From Polaribacter sp. L3A8 (lineage in GTDB: Bacteria > Bacteroidota > Bacteroidia > Flavobacteriales > Flavobacteriaceae), in assembly GCF_009796785.1 (NCBI RefSeq), contig NZ_CP047026.1, forward strand, positions 1,262,001 through 1,326,000: 64,000 nt of DNA, given 5' to 3'. The notes beneath the pieces were generated by a model. That model saw only the letters and a list, made by a program, of their open reading frames with translations, made no database searches and was not told the DNA's origin. The position numbers and the translations under genes were made by a program. The stretch's first letter is position 1. Each line of letters opens with the position of its first letter. Positions 17,309-25,913 of this stretch are shown here, one piece after another.

Positions 17309-17989
17309 ATGAGTAAAAAAATAATTATCATTTGTTTGCTATTTTTATGCTGCAAACTACAAGCACAATCTTCTGCAGAAAGCAAATTAGGAACCTGGTA
17401 TATGTATAATGGATCTCATAAGGTTTCAGATAAATTCTCTTTAAAAACAATGGCGCATTTTAGATACTATGAGGTAACTAGTGAGTTTCAACAAGAAATT
17501 TATAGATTAGGTGTTAATTATTCTTTTAATCCAAAAACAAACCTAACGTTAGGATTTTCTTACGCTACTGGAGATTTAGAACATGATGTTCCTTCTATTC
17601 ACTTATATGAATATCGATTTTATGAAGACTTAAATATAAAATCTAAATGGGGTAAATTTAACGCTGCTCATCGTATTCGTTTAGAGCATCGTTTTATTCA
17701 TAAAAACAACACACAAGACGTAACACAAAGTTGGGTACGCTATAACTTAAATGTTGCTTATCCGCTGTCTAAAAAATGGAGTGTATATGCTTTTAATGAA
17801 ATCTTTTTAAATCTAGACAGAGGTAAAAGATTTGTACAAAACTGGACAGGTGCTGGTTTTCTTCATAAATTAAACAAAAATCTAAAATTAAAAATGGGAT
17901 ATTTTCAAATAAAAGCACCTACAACCGTACTTAAGAGATTACAATTAGGTGTTATTTTAAATACAGATTTTACTAAAAAAACAATTTAA
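17309..17989 (+). CDS. DUF2490 family protein, probable outer-membrane barrel
   Basis: 226 residues. A signal peptide (about 1-20, ending KLQAQ) is followed by amphipathic beta strands full of aromatic residues: LGTWYMYNGSHKVSDKFSL, RLGVNYSFNPKTNLTLGFSY, HRIRLEHRFIH, WVRYNLNVAYPL, and it ends near LGVILNTDF. This is the DUF2490 pattern, a predicted 8-12 strand barrel of unknown function common in Bacteroidota. It sits 2 bases before the DUF819 gene, so envelope and inner-membrane partners may be co-expressed. Confidence 0.8.
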   Translation: MSKKIIIICLLFLCCKLQAQSSAESKLGTWYMYNGSHKVSDKFSLKTMAHFRYYEVTSEFQQEIYRLGVNYSFNPKTNLTLGFSYATGDLEHDVPSIHLYEYRFYEDLNIKSKWGKFNAAHRIRLEHRFIHKNNTQDVTQSWVRYNLNVAYPLSKKWSVYAFNEIFLNLDRGKRFVQNWTGAGFLHKLNKNLKLKMGYFQIKAPTTVLKRLQLGVILNTDFTKKTI

Positions 17990-17991
17990 AC

Positions 17992-19299
17992 ATGACAGCT
18001 CCTACTTTTACAAATGATGCAATTGTTTTTGGAATTTTAATGATATCTCTTGGTTTTGTTTTTTACACAGAAAGCAAAACAACTGGGTTTTGGCCAAAAT
18101 TTTATAAAATTGTACCTGGTTTATTTATGGCCTATTTTATCCCTGCCATCTTTACAACTGCCGGAATTATATCCCCAGCATGGGAAACCTTAAGTACAGC
18201 AAGCGAAGTTATAAAAGGAAAATCGCAATTATATTATATTTCTAGTCGATTTTTATTGCCTGCAGCTTTGGTTTTAATGACATTAAGTATAGATTTAAAA
18301 GCAATTTTTAATCTAGGTTCTAAAGCATTAATTATGTTTTTTACAGGAACCGTAGGTATTATAATTGGTGGTCCTTTGGCTATTTTACTAATCTCTGCTT
18401 TCTCTCCAGAAACTGTTGGTGGCGCAGATTTTGATGCTGTTTGGCGTGGTTTATCTACACTTGCAGGAAGCTGGATTGGTGGTGGAGCAAACCAAACTGC
18501 CATGTTAGAAATTTATCAATACAACCCTCAAAAATATGGAGGAATGGTTTTTGTTGATATTGTAGTTGCAAATATTTGGATGGCTATTTTGTTAATAGGA
18601 ATTGGTAAAAAAGACAAAATTGATAAATGGCTCGGTGCAGATACTTCTGCTATAGAAGACTTAAAAGAAAAAATGTCTAAATTTAGTGAAAAGGTAAATA
18701 GAAACCCTTCTCTTACAGATCTAATGATTATTCTTACCATTGCTTTTGGTACTGTTGGTTTTGGTCATTTTGCTTCGGGATATTTAAGTGACTTCTTTAC
18801 TAATTTTGTAAATTCGATAGCATCTCAGACTTGGCGAAATATATTTTCTTTTCTAGGTTCTAGTTTCTTTTGGTTGATTAGTGTTTCTACAATTACAGCC
18901 ATAATTTTATCTTTTACAAAAGCAAAAAATTACGAAGGTGCGGGAGCTAGTAAAATTGGAAGTGTTTTTATTTACATTTTGGTTGCCACAATTGGTATGA
19001 AAATGGATTTAGCAATGATTTTTGATAATGTAGGCTTAATTGCTATTGGTCTTGTTTGGATGTCTATACACGCTGGTTTACTAATTTTAGTTGCCAAATT
19101 AATAAAAGCTCCATATTTCTTTTTAGCTGTAGGTAGTCAAGCAAATGTTGGTGGCGCAGCCTCTGCTCCTATTGTAGCCCAAGCATTTCATCCTTCTTTA
19201 GCAACTGTTGGTGTTTTGTTGGCTGTATTTGGGTATGCCATAGGTACAATTGGTGCCATTTTATGTACCATTTTAATGGAATTATCAGCGACTCTTTAA
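17992..19299 (+). CDS. DUF819 family membrane protein
   Basis: 435 residues with about eleven hydrophobic segments, glycine- and alanine-rich. Family marks include GSWIGGGANQTAML (near 163-176), the conserved ANVGGAASAPIVAQAF block near 384-399, and a central soluble loop (about 208-240) rich in Lys/Asp/Glu. DUF819 proteins are predicted carriers of unknown substrate, distantly like other secondary transporters. It forms an operon with the DUF2490 gene before it and probably the lipoprotein gene after it (40 bases). Confidence 0.85.
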   Translation: MTAPTFTNDAIVFGILMISLGFVFYTESKTTGFWPKFYKIVPGLFMAYFIPAIFTTAGIISPAWETLSTASEVIKGKSQLYYISSRFLLPAALVLMTLSIDLKAIFNLGSKALIMFFTGTVGIIIGGPLAILLISAFSPETVGGADFDAVWRGLSTLAGSWIGGGANQTAMLEIYQYNPQKYGGMVFVDIVVANIWMAILLIGIGKKDKIDKWLGADTSAIEDLKEKMSKFSEKVNRNPSLTDLMIILTIAFGTVGFGHFASGYLSDFFTNFVNSIASQTWRNIFSFLGSSFFWLISVSTITAIILSFTKAKNYEGAGASKIGSVFIYILVATIGMKMDLAMIFDNVGLIAIGLVWMSIHAGLLILVAKLIKAPYFFLAVGSQANVGGAASAPIVAQAFHPSLATVGVLLAVFGYAIGTIGAILCTILMELSATL

Positions 19300-19339
19300 A
19301 TAAAAATAAGCATATTTGCAGACGAAAAACATCAAATTT

Positions 19340-20035
19340 ATGAAGAAAATTATTACACTTTTAGTCCTATCTATTTTAATAGTAGCTTGTTCTTCTAAGA
19401 AAGAAGGAAACATGATTGTAAAAGGGCAAATTAAAGGTCTTAAAAAAGGAACTTTATACCTTCAGAAAATGAAAGACACCCTTTTAGTTTCTGTAGACTC
19501 TGTAAACCTATTAGGAAGTGATAAATTTATATTGACAGATAACGTAGAATCTCCTGTGTTATATTATTTAACTTTTGATGGAAATACAACAAACAAAAGA
19601 ATTCTATTTTTTGGAGAAAAAGGAACCATCACCATTAATGATAATGTTGCAGAATTTGGCTTTAACCCAGAAATTTCTGGATCTAAAAACCAAGAAATTT
19701 TAGATAAATACAATAAAATTAAAAGACAGTTTCAAGATCAACGTTTAGAATTTATTCAAAAAGATTTTAACGCAAAGAAAGAGAATGATGAAGCTTTAGT
19801 GTTGCAATTAGAAAAAGACTATCAGAAACTAACAAAAAGAAGAGTTTTATTTACCACCAACTTTGCAATTAACAATGCAGATACAGAAGTGGCTCCTTAT
19901 ATTGCCTTAACAGAAATGTATGACGCAAGTTTAAAAATGTTAGATACTGTAAATAATTCTTTATCAGAAAACGTAAAAAATTCTGATTATGGAAAACGCT
20001 TTCAGGAATATCTAACTAAAATTAAACAAAAATAA
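19340..20035 (+). CDS. DUF4369-domain lipoprotein
   Basis: 231 residues from the start I prefer, MKKIITLLVLSILIVACSS, which gives a proper lipoprotein signal with Cys17; an upstream TTG at 19316 would add eight non-signal residues. The N-terminal half has the DUF4369 pattern (VKGQIKGLKKGTLYLQKMKD, FFGEKGTITINDN). The second half is a charged helical region with a probable coiled coil at about 122-160. These domains are often fused to a thioredoxin-like domain; here no redox domain is present. Envelope protein of unknown role. Confidence 0.8.
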   Translation: MKKIITLLVLSILIVACSSKKEGNMIVKGQIKGLKKGTLYLQKMKDTLLVSVDSVNLLGSDKFILTDNVESPVLYYLTFDGNTTNKRILFFGEKGTITINDNVAEFGFNPEISGSKNQEILDKYNKIKRQFQDQRLEFIQKDFNAKKENDEALVLQLEKDYQKLTKRRVLFTTNFAINNADTEVAPYIALTEMYDASLKMLDTVNNSLSENVKNSDYGKRFQEYLTKIKQK

Positions 20036-20080
20036 TTAAGAAATTATTTTTGTTTCTTTAAAAGTGGTTATTGTTAGTTT

Positions 20081-20656
20081 ATGGAAGAAAATGAAGAATT
20101 TTACTTTAAAAATGATATAGAGTGGCGCAATTGGCTGTCTAAAAATCATGATTCTTCTAACGGAATACATCTTATTTTTTATAAGGTAGCTCATAAAAAT
20201 GAATCGATGCGTTGGGAAGAAGCTGTAAAGGTTGCCCTATGTTTTGGTTGGATAGATGCTACCGTAAGAAGTTTAGGAGATGGAAAACGCAAACAATATT
20301 TTTGTCAAAGAAAACCTAAAAGTGTTTGGAGTGCTGTAAATAAAAAGCATATTAAAAATTTAATGGCTGATGATTTAATGCATCAGAAAGGTTTAGAGAT
20401 TATTAAAATTGCGAAACAAAACGGATCTTGGGCAGCTTTAGATGATGTTGAAAAAGGAATCATCCCAGAAGACCTACAAAATGAATTTGATGCTAATAAA
20501 ACCGCATTTGCTAATTTTAAAAACTTTGCACCTAGTTATAGAAAGAGCTATTTGTATTGGTTAAAACAAGCAAAAAGAGAAACTACAAGACAAAACCGAA
20601 TTATAGAAATAATTCGGTTTTGTAATAGTAATACTAAATCTCGTAGCAACTGGTAA
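20081..20656 (+). CDS. YdeI/OmpD-associated family protein
   Basis: 191 residues. The N-terminal domain has the YdeI pattern: FKNDIEWRNWLSKNH, then GIHLIFYKVAHK, MRWEEAVKVALCFGWIDATVR, RKQYFCQRKPKSVWSAVNKKHI. The C-terminal part has FKNFAPSYRKSYLYWLKQAKRETTRQNRI, the conserved end (OmdA-like). The proteins are cytosolic and have been linked to stress or antimicrobial peptide resistance in some bacteria; the biochemistry is unclear. The last part of the gene contains a perfect terminator-like hairpin, and the stop codon lies 4 bases from the convergent ATPase gene. Confidence 0.85.
   Translation: MEENEEFYFKNDIEWRNWLSKNHDSSNGIHLIFYKVAHKNESMRWEEAVKVALCFGWIDATVRSLGDGKRKQYFCQRKPKSVWSAVNKKHIKNLMADDLMHQKGLEIIKIAKQNGSWAALDDVEKGIIPEDLQNEFDANKTAFANFKNFAPSYRKSYLYWLKQAKRETTRQNRIIEIIRFCNSNTKSRSNW
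20591..20622. terminator. Bidirectional hairpin inside the end of the YdeI gene
   Basis: CAAAACCGAATTAT (20591-20604) is an exact complement of 20609-20622 around a 4-base loop. It lies in codons for RQNRIIEIIRF. It probably terminates the convergent minus-strand ATPase transcript, whose gene ends at 20661. On the plus strand the T run is short. Confidence 0.6.
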
Positions 20657-20660
20657 TCTC

Positions 20661-22127
20661 TTATAATCCGCTTATAAAATTACCATAAGGATCTTTAAAT
20701 TGTGTGCCTTCTGCAAACCTGTATTTGCTTAGTTTTTTAAATTCTACCAAAGCCCATAATACAAATTCTTTCATAAAATAAGTATCGGCTTCATTTAAGT
20801 TTGGTTGGTATTCTTTAATAAAAGCATCTAAAGGCTTTACTTTATCTAATTCTGCTTTGTATTCTTGTTCTGTATATTCATCTAACAATTCAAAATCTTC
20901 GTCGGCATTAAAGAACCAAGAAATAATGTCATCGTAAGGACTTTCGGCCTCTTGCTTTTCTAACTTTTTTATTTCAGGAAAATAGCTTGGAAACAATGTT
21001 TTAATTGCATTCTTAATTAATGTTTCTGCAACTACATGTGCGCCTTCTTGCTCGCCTTCATACACCAACTCTACCTTACCTGTAATAGCTGGTATAATTC
21101 CGTCAAAATCATTTAAACGAACCATTGTTTTTTCATCACCAGAAAACAACGCTCTTCTTTCTGCAGTGCTTAATAAATTTTCAAAAGCAGAAATACTTAA
21201 ACGTGCACTTACACCACTTTTAGCATCTATATATTCACTTTCTCTCGCTTCAAAAACAATTTGCTCTAATAAATCTTTTGCTAATTCGGGTACTGCAATA
21301 AACTCTTTTTGAGAACTTGTTTTATTAGCTTCTTGTTGTGTAATCGCTTTTGCGGTTTTTATATCTTCTGGATAATGCGTTAAAATCTGCGAACCAATTC
21401 TATCTTTTAAAGGCGTAACAATACTCCCTCTATTGGTATAATCTTCTGGGTTTGCCGTAAACACAAATTGCATATCTAAAGGCAAACGTAATTTAAAACC
21501 TCTAATTTGAATATCGCCTTCTTGTAAAATATTAAATAACGCAACCTGAATTCTAGCTTGTAAATCTGGCAACTCATTAATTACAAAAATACATCTGTTT
21601 GCTCGTGGAATCATTCCGTAATGAATTACTCTGTCATCTGCATAAGATAATTTTAGATTTGCCGCTTTTATAGGATCTACATCACCAATAATATCTGCAA
21701 CAGTTACATCTGGCGTAGCCAATTTCTCTGCAAAACGCTCATCTCTGTGCATCCAATAAATAGGCGTATCATCTCCTTTTTCTTTAATGATTTCTACTGC
21801 AAATCTAGAAATAGGATTTAACGGATCATCATTAATTTCAGAACCTTCTACAACGGGAATATATTCATCTAACAAATTAACCATCAATCTGGCCAAACGT
21901 GTTTTTGCTTGCCCTCTTAATCCTAATAAATTAATATTGTGTTTGCTTAAAATAGCACGTTCTAATTCTGGAATTACGGTATTTTCATACCCATGAACTC
22001 CTTTAAAAACGGTTTCTTTACTCTTTATTTTACTAATAAGGTTTTCTCTTAACTCATCTTTAATAGATCTAGATTTGTAACCCGATTTTATTAATTCTCC
22101 TAATGTTTTTATATTTTCTAAATTCAT
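20661..22127 (-). CDS. MoxR/ChlI-like AAA ATPase
   Basis: 488 residues. Walker A is a variant, LLGLRGQAKTRLAR (near 42-55). Walker B reads IFVINELPDL near 185, with Asn-Glu in place of Asp-Glu. FVFTANPEDYTNRGSIVTPLKDR (sensor 1 and arginine region, split here only for description) and a helical C-terminal lid follow. This is the magnesium-chelatase-I/MoxR type of AAA+ ATPase. It works with a VWA-domain partner, encoded here 88 bases upstream (22216-23343), to remodel or load a target that is not identifiable. Cytosolic. The pair is common in Bacteroidota. Confidence 0.85.
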   Translation of the reverse strand: MNLENIKTLGELIKSGYKSRSIKDELRENLISKIKSKETVFKGVHGYENTVIPELERAILSKHNINLLGLRGQAKTRLARLMVNLLDEYIPVVEGSEINDDPLNPISRFAVEIIKEKGDDTPIYWMHRDERFAEKLATPDVTVADIIGDVDPIKAANLKLSYADDRVIHYGMIPRANRCIFVINELPDLQARIQVALFNILQEGDIQIRGFKLRLPLDMQFVFTANPEDYTNRGSIVTPLKDRIGSQILTHYPEDIKTAKAITQQEANKTSSQKEFIAVPELAKDLLEQIVFEARESEYIDAKSGVSARLSISAFENLLSTAERRALFSGDEKTMVRLNDFDGIIPAITGKVELVYEGEQEGAHVVAETLIKNAIKTLFPSYFPEIKKLEKQEAESPYDDIISWFFNADEDFELLDEYTEQEYKAELDKVKPLDAFIKEYQPNLNEADTYFMKEFVLWALVEFKKLSKYRFAEGTQFKDPYGNFISGL

Positions 22128-22215
22128 GTTTTTGTTTTAGATGCAAGAAAAAAGGTACAAGAAAAGAGATATCACTCATCTTCTTTTATCTTTATTCTAG
22201 TTTCTTTTGTCTTTT

Positions 22216-23343
22216 TTAACCTTTAATTCTCTTTTTTCTGTTTGTTTCATAATCTTCAAAAATCATTTCTCCCAAACCTTTTAAACCTGTATAAAATGCT
22301 TTTCCTTGGTTTGCTTTTGTAAAAGCTCTTACAAATTGCATTAAATACGGATCTTGCGCAATCATAAAAGTGGTAATAGGAATGTGTAATTTTCTAGCTT
22401 GTTGTGCCATTGCATAACATTTGTTTACAATATGCCTATCTAAACCATTACTATTTTTATAATATTGACCATCTGGTAAACGCAAACAACTTGGTTTTCC
22501 ATCGGTAATCATAAAAATTTGCTTGTTCGTATTTCTTTTTCTTCGCAATAAATCCATCGCTAAATTTAAACCTGCTACCGTATTTGTATGATAAGGACCA
22601 ACTTGTAAATAGGGTAAATCTTTAATTTTGATAGACCAAGCATCGTTACCAAAAACAATAATATCTAACGTATCTTTTGGGTAACGTGTGGTAATTAATT
22701 CTGCCAACGCCATGGCAACTTTTTTGGCAGGTGTAATTCTGTCTTCTCCATATAAAATCATAGAATGACTAATATCTATCATTAAAACAGTACTCATCTG
22801 ACTTTTATGCATCGTTTCTTCTACCACCAAATCGTTTTCGGTTAGGTTAAAGTTATCAATGCCATTGTTTATTTGAGCATTTCTAATGCTTTCGGTCATT
22901 GATACTTTGTCTAACGAATCTCCAAATTGATAATTTCTAAAGTCTCCTGTATGTTCATCTCCAATTCCGGGAGATTTACTTTTATGATTTCCAGAACCAC
23001 TTCTTTTTATGTTACCAAAAATTTGATTCAACGCTTGCTGTCGAATTGCACGTTCTGTTTTCGGAGTAATTTTTGTTCCTCCAGTTCCATCACCTTTTAT
23101 TTCTTCTTTTATATACCCTTTCTTCTTTAAATCTTCAATAAAATCATCAATGGTGTACTTCTCATCCGTTAATTTATACTCTTTATCTAAAGAACGTAAC
23201 CAATCGATGGCTTCATCAAAATCACCAGAAGTATGGGTAATCAATTCCTTAAAAATATCGAATAATTTTTCGAAAGGAGATTGATGTTCTGCTTCGTAAC
23301 TTTGAAAGACAAAACCTTTTCGTTTTTTATTATTTTTCATCAC
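22216..23343 (-). CDS. VWA-domain protein, partner of the MoxR-like ATPase
   Basis: 375 residues. The N-terminal 170 residues are helical and charged, with a Gly/Ser-rich linker (KRSGSGNHKSKSPGIGD). The C-terminal half is a von Willebrand A domain with an intact MIDAS: VLMIDISHSM (DxSxS, near 189-198), the threonine in HTNTVAGLN near 254 and MITDGKPS near 280. There is no signal or membrane segment, so it is a cytosolic chelatase-D-like partner. It is the first gene of the pair, with 88 bases before the ATPase start. Target unknown. Confidence 0.88.
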   Translation of the reverse strand: MMKNNKKRKGFVFQSYEAEHQSPFEKLFDIFKELITHTSGDFDEAIDWLRSLDKEYKLTDEKYTIDDFIEDLKKKGYIKEEIKGDGTGGTKITPKTERAIRQQALNQIFGNIKRSGSGNHKSKSPGIGDEHTGDFRNYQFGDSLDKVSMTESIRNAQINNGIDNFNLTENDLVVEETMHKSQMSTVLMIDISHSMILYGEDRITPAKKVAMALAELITTRYPKDTLDIIVFGNDAWSIKIKDLPYLQVGPYHTNTVAGLNLAMDLLRRKRNTNKQIFMITDGKPSCLRLPDGQYYKNSNGLDRHIVNKCYAMAQQARKLHIPITTFMIAQDPYLMQFVRAFTKANQGKAFYTGLKGLGEMIFEDYETNRKKRIKG

Positions 23344-23464
23344 TATAAAAATACGCTTTTAAGCAATGCCTAAAAAAGGATTAACATTAGTTTAATATAT
23401 CTTGCCATAAGTTTGTTTTATAAAACACCAAAAAGATTCAACAAAATTTAAGTATCTTTACCTT

Positions 23465-24340
23465 ATGTCAAGAATTTTAATCACAGGAGGAACAGGACTT
23501 GTAGGAACAAAATTAACAGAAATGTTGATTGCAAAAAAGCATGAAGTTGTAATTCTTAGCCGAAATCCTAAAAACAAAAATGAATATAAATGGGATGTTT
23601 CCTCTAATTATATTGATGAAAAAGCACTCATAGACACCGACTATATTATTCATTTGGCGGGTGCAGGAATTGCAGATAAACGCTGGACTGAAACAAGAAA
23701 ACAAATACTTATTGATAGCCGAGTTAAAACGGCTAATTTACTTTTTGATAAAGTAACAGCATTAAACATCCCTTTAAAAGGTTTTATTTCTGCTTCTGGA
23801 GTTGGTTATTATGGGGCTATTACTAAAGAAATTATTTTTGAAGAAACAGATAATGCAGGCACTGATTTTTTAGGTGATGTTTGCCAAAAATGGGAAAATG
23901 CAGCACATCAATTTTCAACAAAAGATATTCCAGTAACTATTTTAAGAACAGGTGTTGTTTTAGCTAAAAAAGGAGGTGCATTAGAAAAAATGAAAACACC
24001 CATTATATCTCCCTTAGGTTCTGGTAAACAATTTTTACCTTGGATTCATATAGAAGATTTATGTTTAATTTACATCAAAGCCGTAGAAGAGAACTTTACA
24101 GGAATTTTTAATACTGTTGCACCAGAACATCATACAAGTAAAACCTTTTCTAAAGCATTGGCCAAAAGTATAAAAAGACCTTATTTAGTCATTAGTGTTC
24201 CTGCTTTTATATTAAAGTTACTATTCGGAGAAATGGCAAATATCCTTTTAGAAGGCAGTAAAATTTCGGCAAAAAAAATCGAAAAGAATGGTTATTCTTT
24301 TCGATTTAAAACACTTAAAAAAGCGTTAGATAATTTATAG
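23465..24340 (+). CDS. TIGR01777 family NAD(P)-dependent epimerase-like protein
   Basis: 291 residues of an extended short-chain dehydrogenase. The Rossmann start is ILITGGTGLVGTKLTEML (4-21). DYIIHLAGAGIADKRWTETRK is the TIGR01777 signature, followed by ISASGVGYYG with the active-site tyrosine, and the C-terminal SUFU-like part with FLPWIHIEDL and the closing LLEGSKISAKKI. E. coli YfcH belongs here; the substrate is not established. It is convergent with the YceI gene, 6 bases between stops. TATCTTTA at 23453-23460 resembles a -7 box but lies only 4 bases before the start. Confidence 0.9.
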   Translation: MSRILITGGTGLVGTKLTEMLIAKKHEVVILSRNPKNKNEYKWDVSSNYIDEKALIDTDYIIHLAGAGIADKRWTETRKQILIDSRVKTANLLFDKVTALNIPLKGFISASGVGYYGAITKEIIFEETDNAGTDFLGDVCQKWENAAHQFSTKDIPVTILRTGVVLAKKGGALEKMKTPIISPLGSGKQFLPWIHIEDLCLIYIKAVEENFTGIFNTVAPEHHTSKTFSKALAKSIKRPYLVISVPAFILKLLFGEMANILLEGSKISAKKIEKNGYSFRFKTLKKALDNL

Positions 24341-24346
24341 TTTTCC

Positions 24347-24976
24347 TTAAAAAGTACTTGTAATGTTTAAAGCAACATCGCTCCATGTTTTAGAAACACC
24401 ATCTGCACCTTTATGTAAATCGTTACAAGCTGTATTTAAAGAAGCTAAAGCAGCACCTGCATTCCATTTTGTAATATCCATGGTACCTGTCATATTAAAA
24501 ACATTCTCTACAATTGTATATGTAAAAGCTACTTTTTCTGTAACACCATTCATTTTAATTTCTGCAACTCCATTGGTATCATCAGTTAATAATAACTTAC
24601 CAGAAAGTAATTTTGTGTTCTCCATAATACCAAAAAAGAATTTTTTAACCTTAAAATCTCTACTGGTATCTTTTGTAAAAACACTACTTACAGGAATTGA
24701 AAACGCTGTATTGTTAATCGCTTCTTTAATAGAATTTCCTTCTCCTCCAGAAATAATATCAACCTTTTTAAACTGACCTCCTACTGGCACTTTATCTGTA
24801 GTTTTATAGGCTACAAAATTAATTTCGTTTTGAGCATTCTCTAAAGAAAAAGCTGCTGTACTTTTTTTAGCTTCAATTTTTTCTTCCGTTTTATTATCAG
24901 ATTTTTTTTCTGATTTACAAGAAGAAAAATTAAATGCGGCAATCATTATTAATGATAAAATTACTACTTTTTTCAT
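24347..24976 (-). CDS. YceI-family lipoprotein
   Basis: 209 residues. Lipoprotein signal with FSSC (Cys20), a Lys/Glu-rich linker to about residue 42, then a YceI lipocalin-like barrel: EINFVAYKTTDKVPVGGQFKKVD, the IPVSSVFTKDTSRDFKVKKFFF block and VAFTYTIVENVFNMTGTMDIT. Family members bind isoprenoid-type ligands in the periplasm. It starts 7 bases after the acyl-CoA-binding protein gene and is the last gene of the lipid operon, which supports a lipid-related role (inference). Confidence 0.85.
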   Translation of the reverse strand: MKKVVILSLIMIAAFNFSSCKSEKKSDNKTEEKIEAKKSTAAFSLENAQNEINFVAYKTTDKVPVGGQFKKVDIISGGEGNSIKEAINNTAFSIPVSSVFTKDTSRDFKVKKFFFGIMENTKLLSGKLLLTDDTNGVAEIKMNGVTEKVAFTYTIVENVFNMTGTMDITKWNAGAALASLNTACNDLHKGADGVSKTWSDVALNITSTF

Positions 24977-24983
24977 GACGTCT

Positions 24984-25250
24984 TTATTTATTATTATTTA
25001 AAACTACTTTTGCTAATTCTATATATTCTTTTTTTGCTTCCTCAGATTTCATTCCGTTTAATTGCATCCAAGCATTCAGTTTAAATGCACTGACAACATT
25101 ATGTTCATCATTAAAAGAAAACTTATTTCCAAAGTTTGCTTGCTTATTGTAAGCATAGAACTTTAACTTTATATCTGGAGCAATGGCTTTTCCTAATTTA
25201 GAAATTTTATAGAAAGCTTCATTAAACTCTTTGTCTAAATCAGATTCCAT
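24984..25250 (-). CDS. Acyl-CoA-binding protein
   Basis: 88 residues, the normal length of ACBP, a four-helix cytosolic protein that binds long-chain acyl-CoA. The pattern is DLDKEFNEAFYKISKLG in helix 1, LKFYAYNKQANFGN in helix 2 (the lysine and tyrosine positions of the ligand site) and AWMQLNGMKSEEAKKEYIELA in helices 3-4. It sits 4 bases after the phosphatidylserine decarboxylase gene and 7 bases before the YceI gene. The context of phospholipid synthesis genes fits a role in acyl supply. Confidence 0.9.
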   Translation of the reverse strand: MESDLDKEFNEAFYKISKLGKAIAPDIKLKFYAYNKQANFGNKFSFNDEHNVVSAFKLNAWMQLNGMKSEEAKKEYIELAKVVLNNNK

Positions 25251-25254
25251 ACTA

Positions 25255-25911
25255 CTATTTTTCTGCTATTACCTGAACTCCACCTTTAACTTTATCACCT
25301 ATAGCTACATTTAACTTTGTACCTAACGGAAGAAAAAGGTCTACTCTAGAACCAAACTTAATAAAACCTGCATCAGCACCCTGTACCGCTACATCTCCTA
25401 CCTTTGCATAATTAACAATCCTTTTTGCTAATGCTCCGGCTATCTGCCTATACAATACATCTCCAAAAGCTGAATTATTAACAACTACAGTAGTTCTTTC
25501 ATTCTCTGTAGAAGCCTTTGGATGCCATGCAACTAAATATTTTCCTGGATGATATTTACTATATTTTACAACTCCACTCATGGCATATCTTGTAACATGT
25601 ACGTTAATTGGAGACATAAAAATAGATACTTGTAACCTTTTCCCTTTAAAGTACTCTGGTTCTTCCACCTCTTCTATTACAACAACCTTGCCATCTACTG
25701 GCGCAACTAATAAATTATCATTTAAAGGAGCAACTCTTTTAGGATTTCTAAAAAATTGTAGCACAATAACTAAAAAAGCAATAATTAGAATTTGAATAGC
25801 CTTAACTAACCAAGCAATTTCTAAAAAATAATCTGCTAATAAAATACCTACAATTGATATTATAAAAGTAATAACAATTATTTTATATCCCTCTTTGTGA
25901 AAACGAATCAT
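25255..25911 (-). CDS. psd: Phosphatidylserine decarboxylase
   Basis: 218 residues, the short proenzyme type. Two hydrophobic segments at the N-terminus (about 10-27 and 35-53) anchor it in the inner membrane. The self-cleavage and pyruvoyl site is FGS in IKFGSRVD (Gly187-Ser188); the supporting residues are Asp73 in PVDGKV and His105 in NVHVTRY. It makes phosphatidylethanolamine from phosphatidylserine. The gene is 2 bases from cdsA, in a clear phospholipid operon; no phosphatidylserine synthase gene is visible in the window. Confidence 0.93.
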   Translation of the reverse strand: MIRFHKEGYKIIVITFIISIVGILLADYFLEIAWLVKAIQILIIAFLVIVLQFFRNPKRVAPLNDNLLVAPVDGKVVVIEEVEEPEYFKGKRLQVSIFMSPINVHVTRYAMSGVVKYSKYHPGKYLVAWHPKASTENERTTVVVNNSAFGDVLYRQIAGALAKRIVNYAKVGDVAVQGADAGFIKFGSRVDLFLPLGTKLNVAIGDKVKGGVQVIAEK

Positions 25912-25913
25912 AC

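Noticed and set aside
19316..19339. TTG start for the DUF4369 lipoprotein
   Set aside because: It would put eight polar residues before the lipoprotein signal; the ATG at 19340 gives a normal signal.
23453..23460. TATCTTTA as the TIGR01777 gene promoter
   Set aside because: One mismatch and only 4 bases before the start codon; too close to be convincing.
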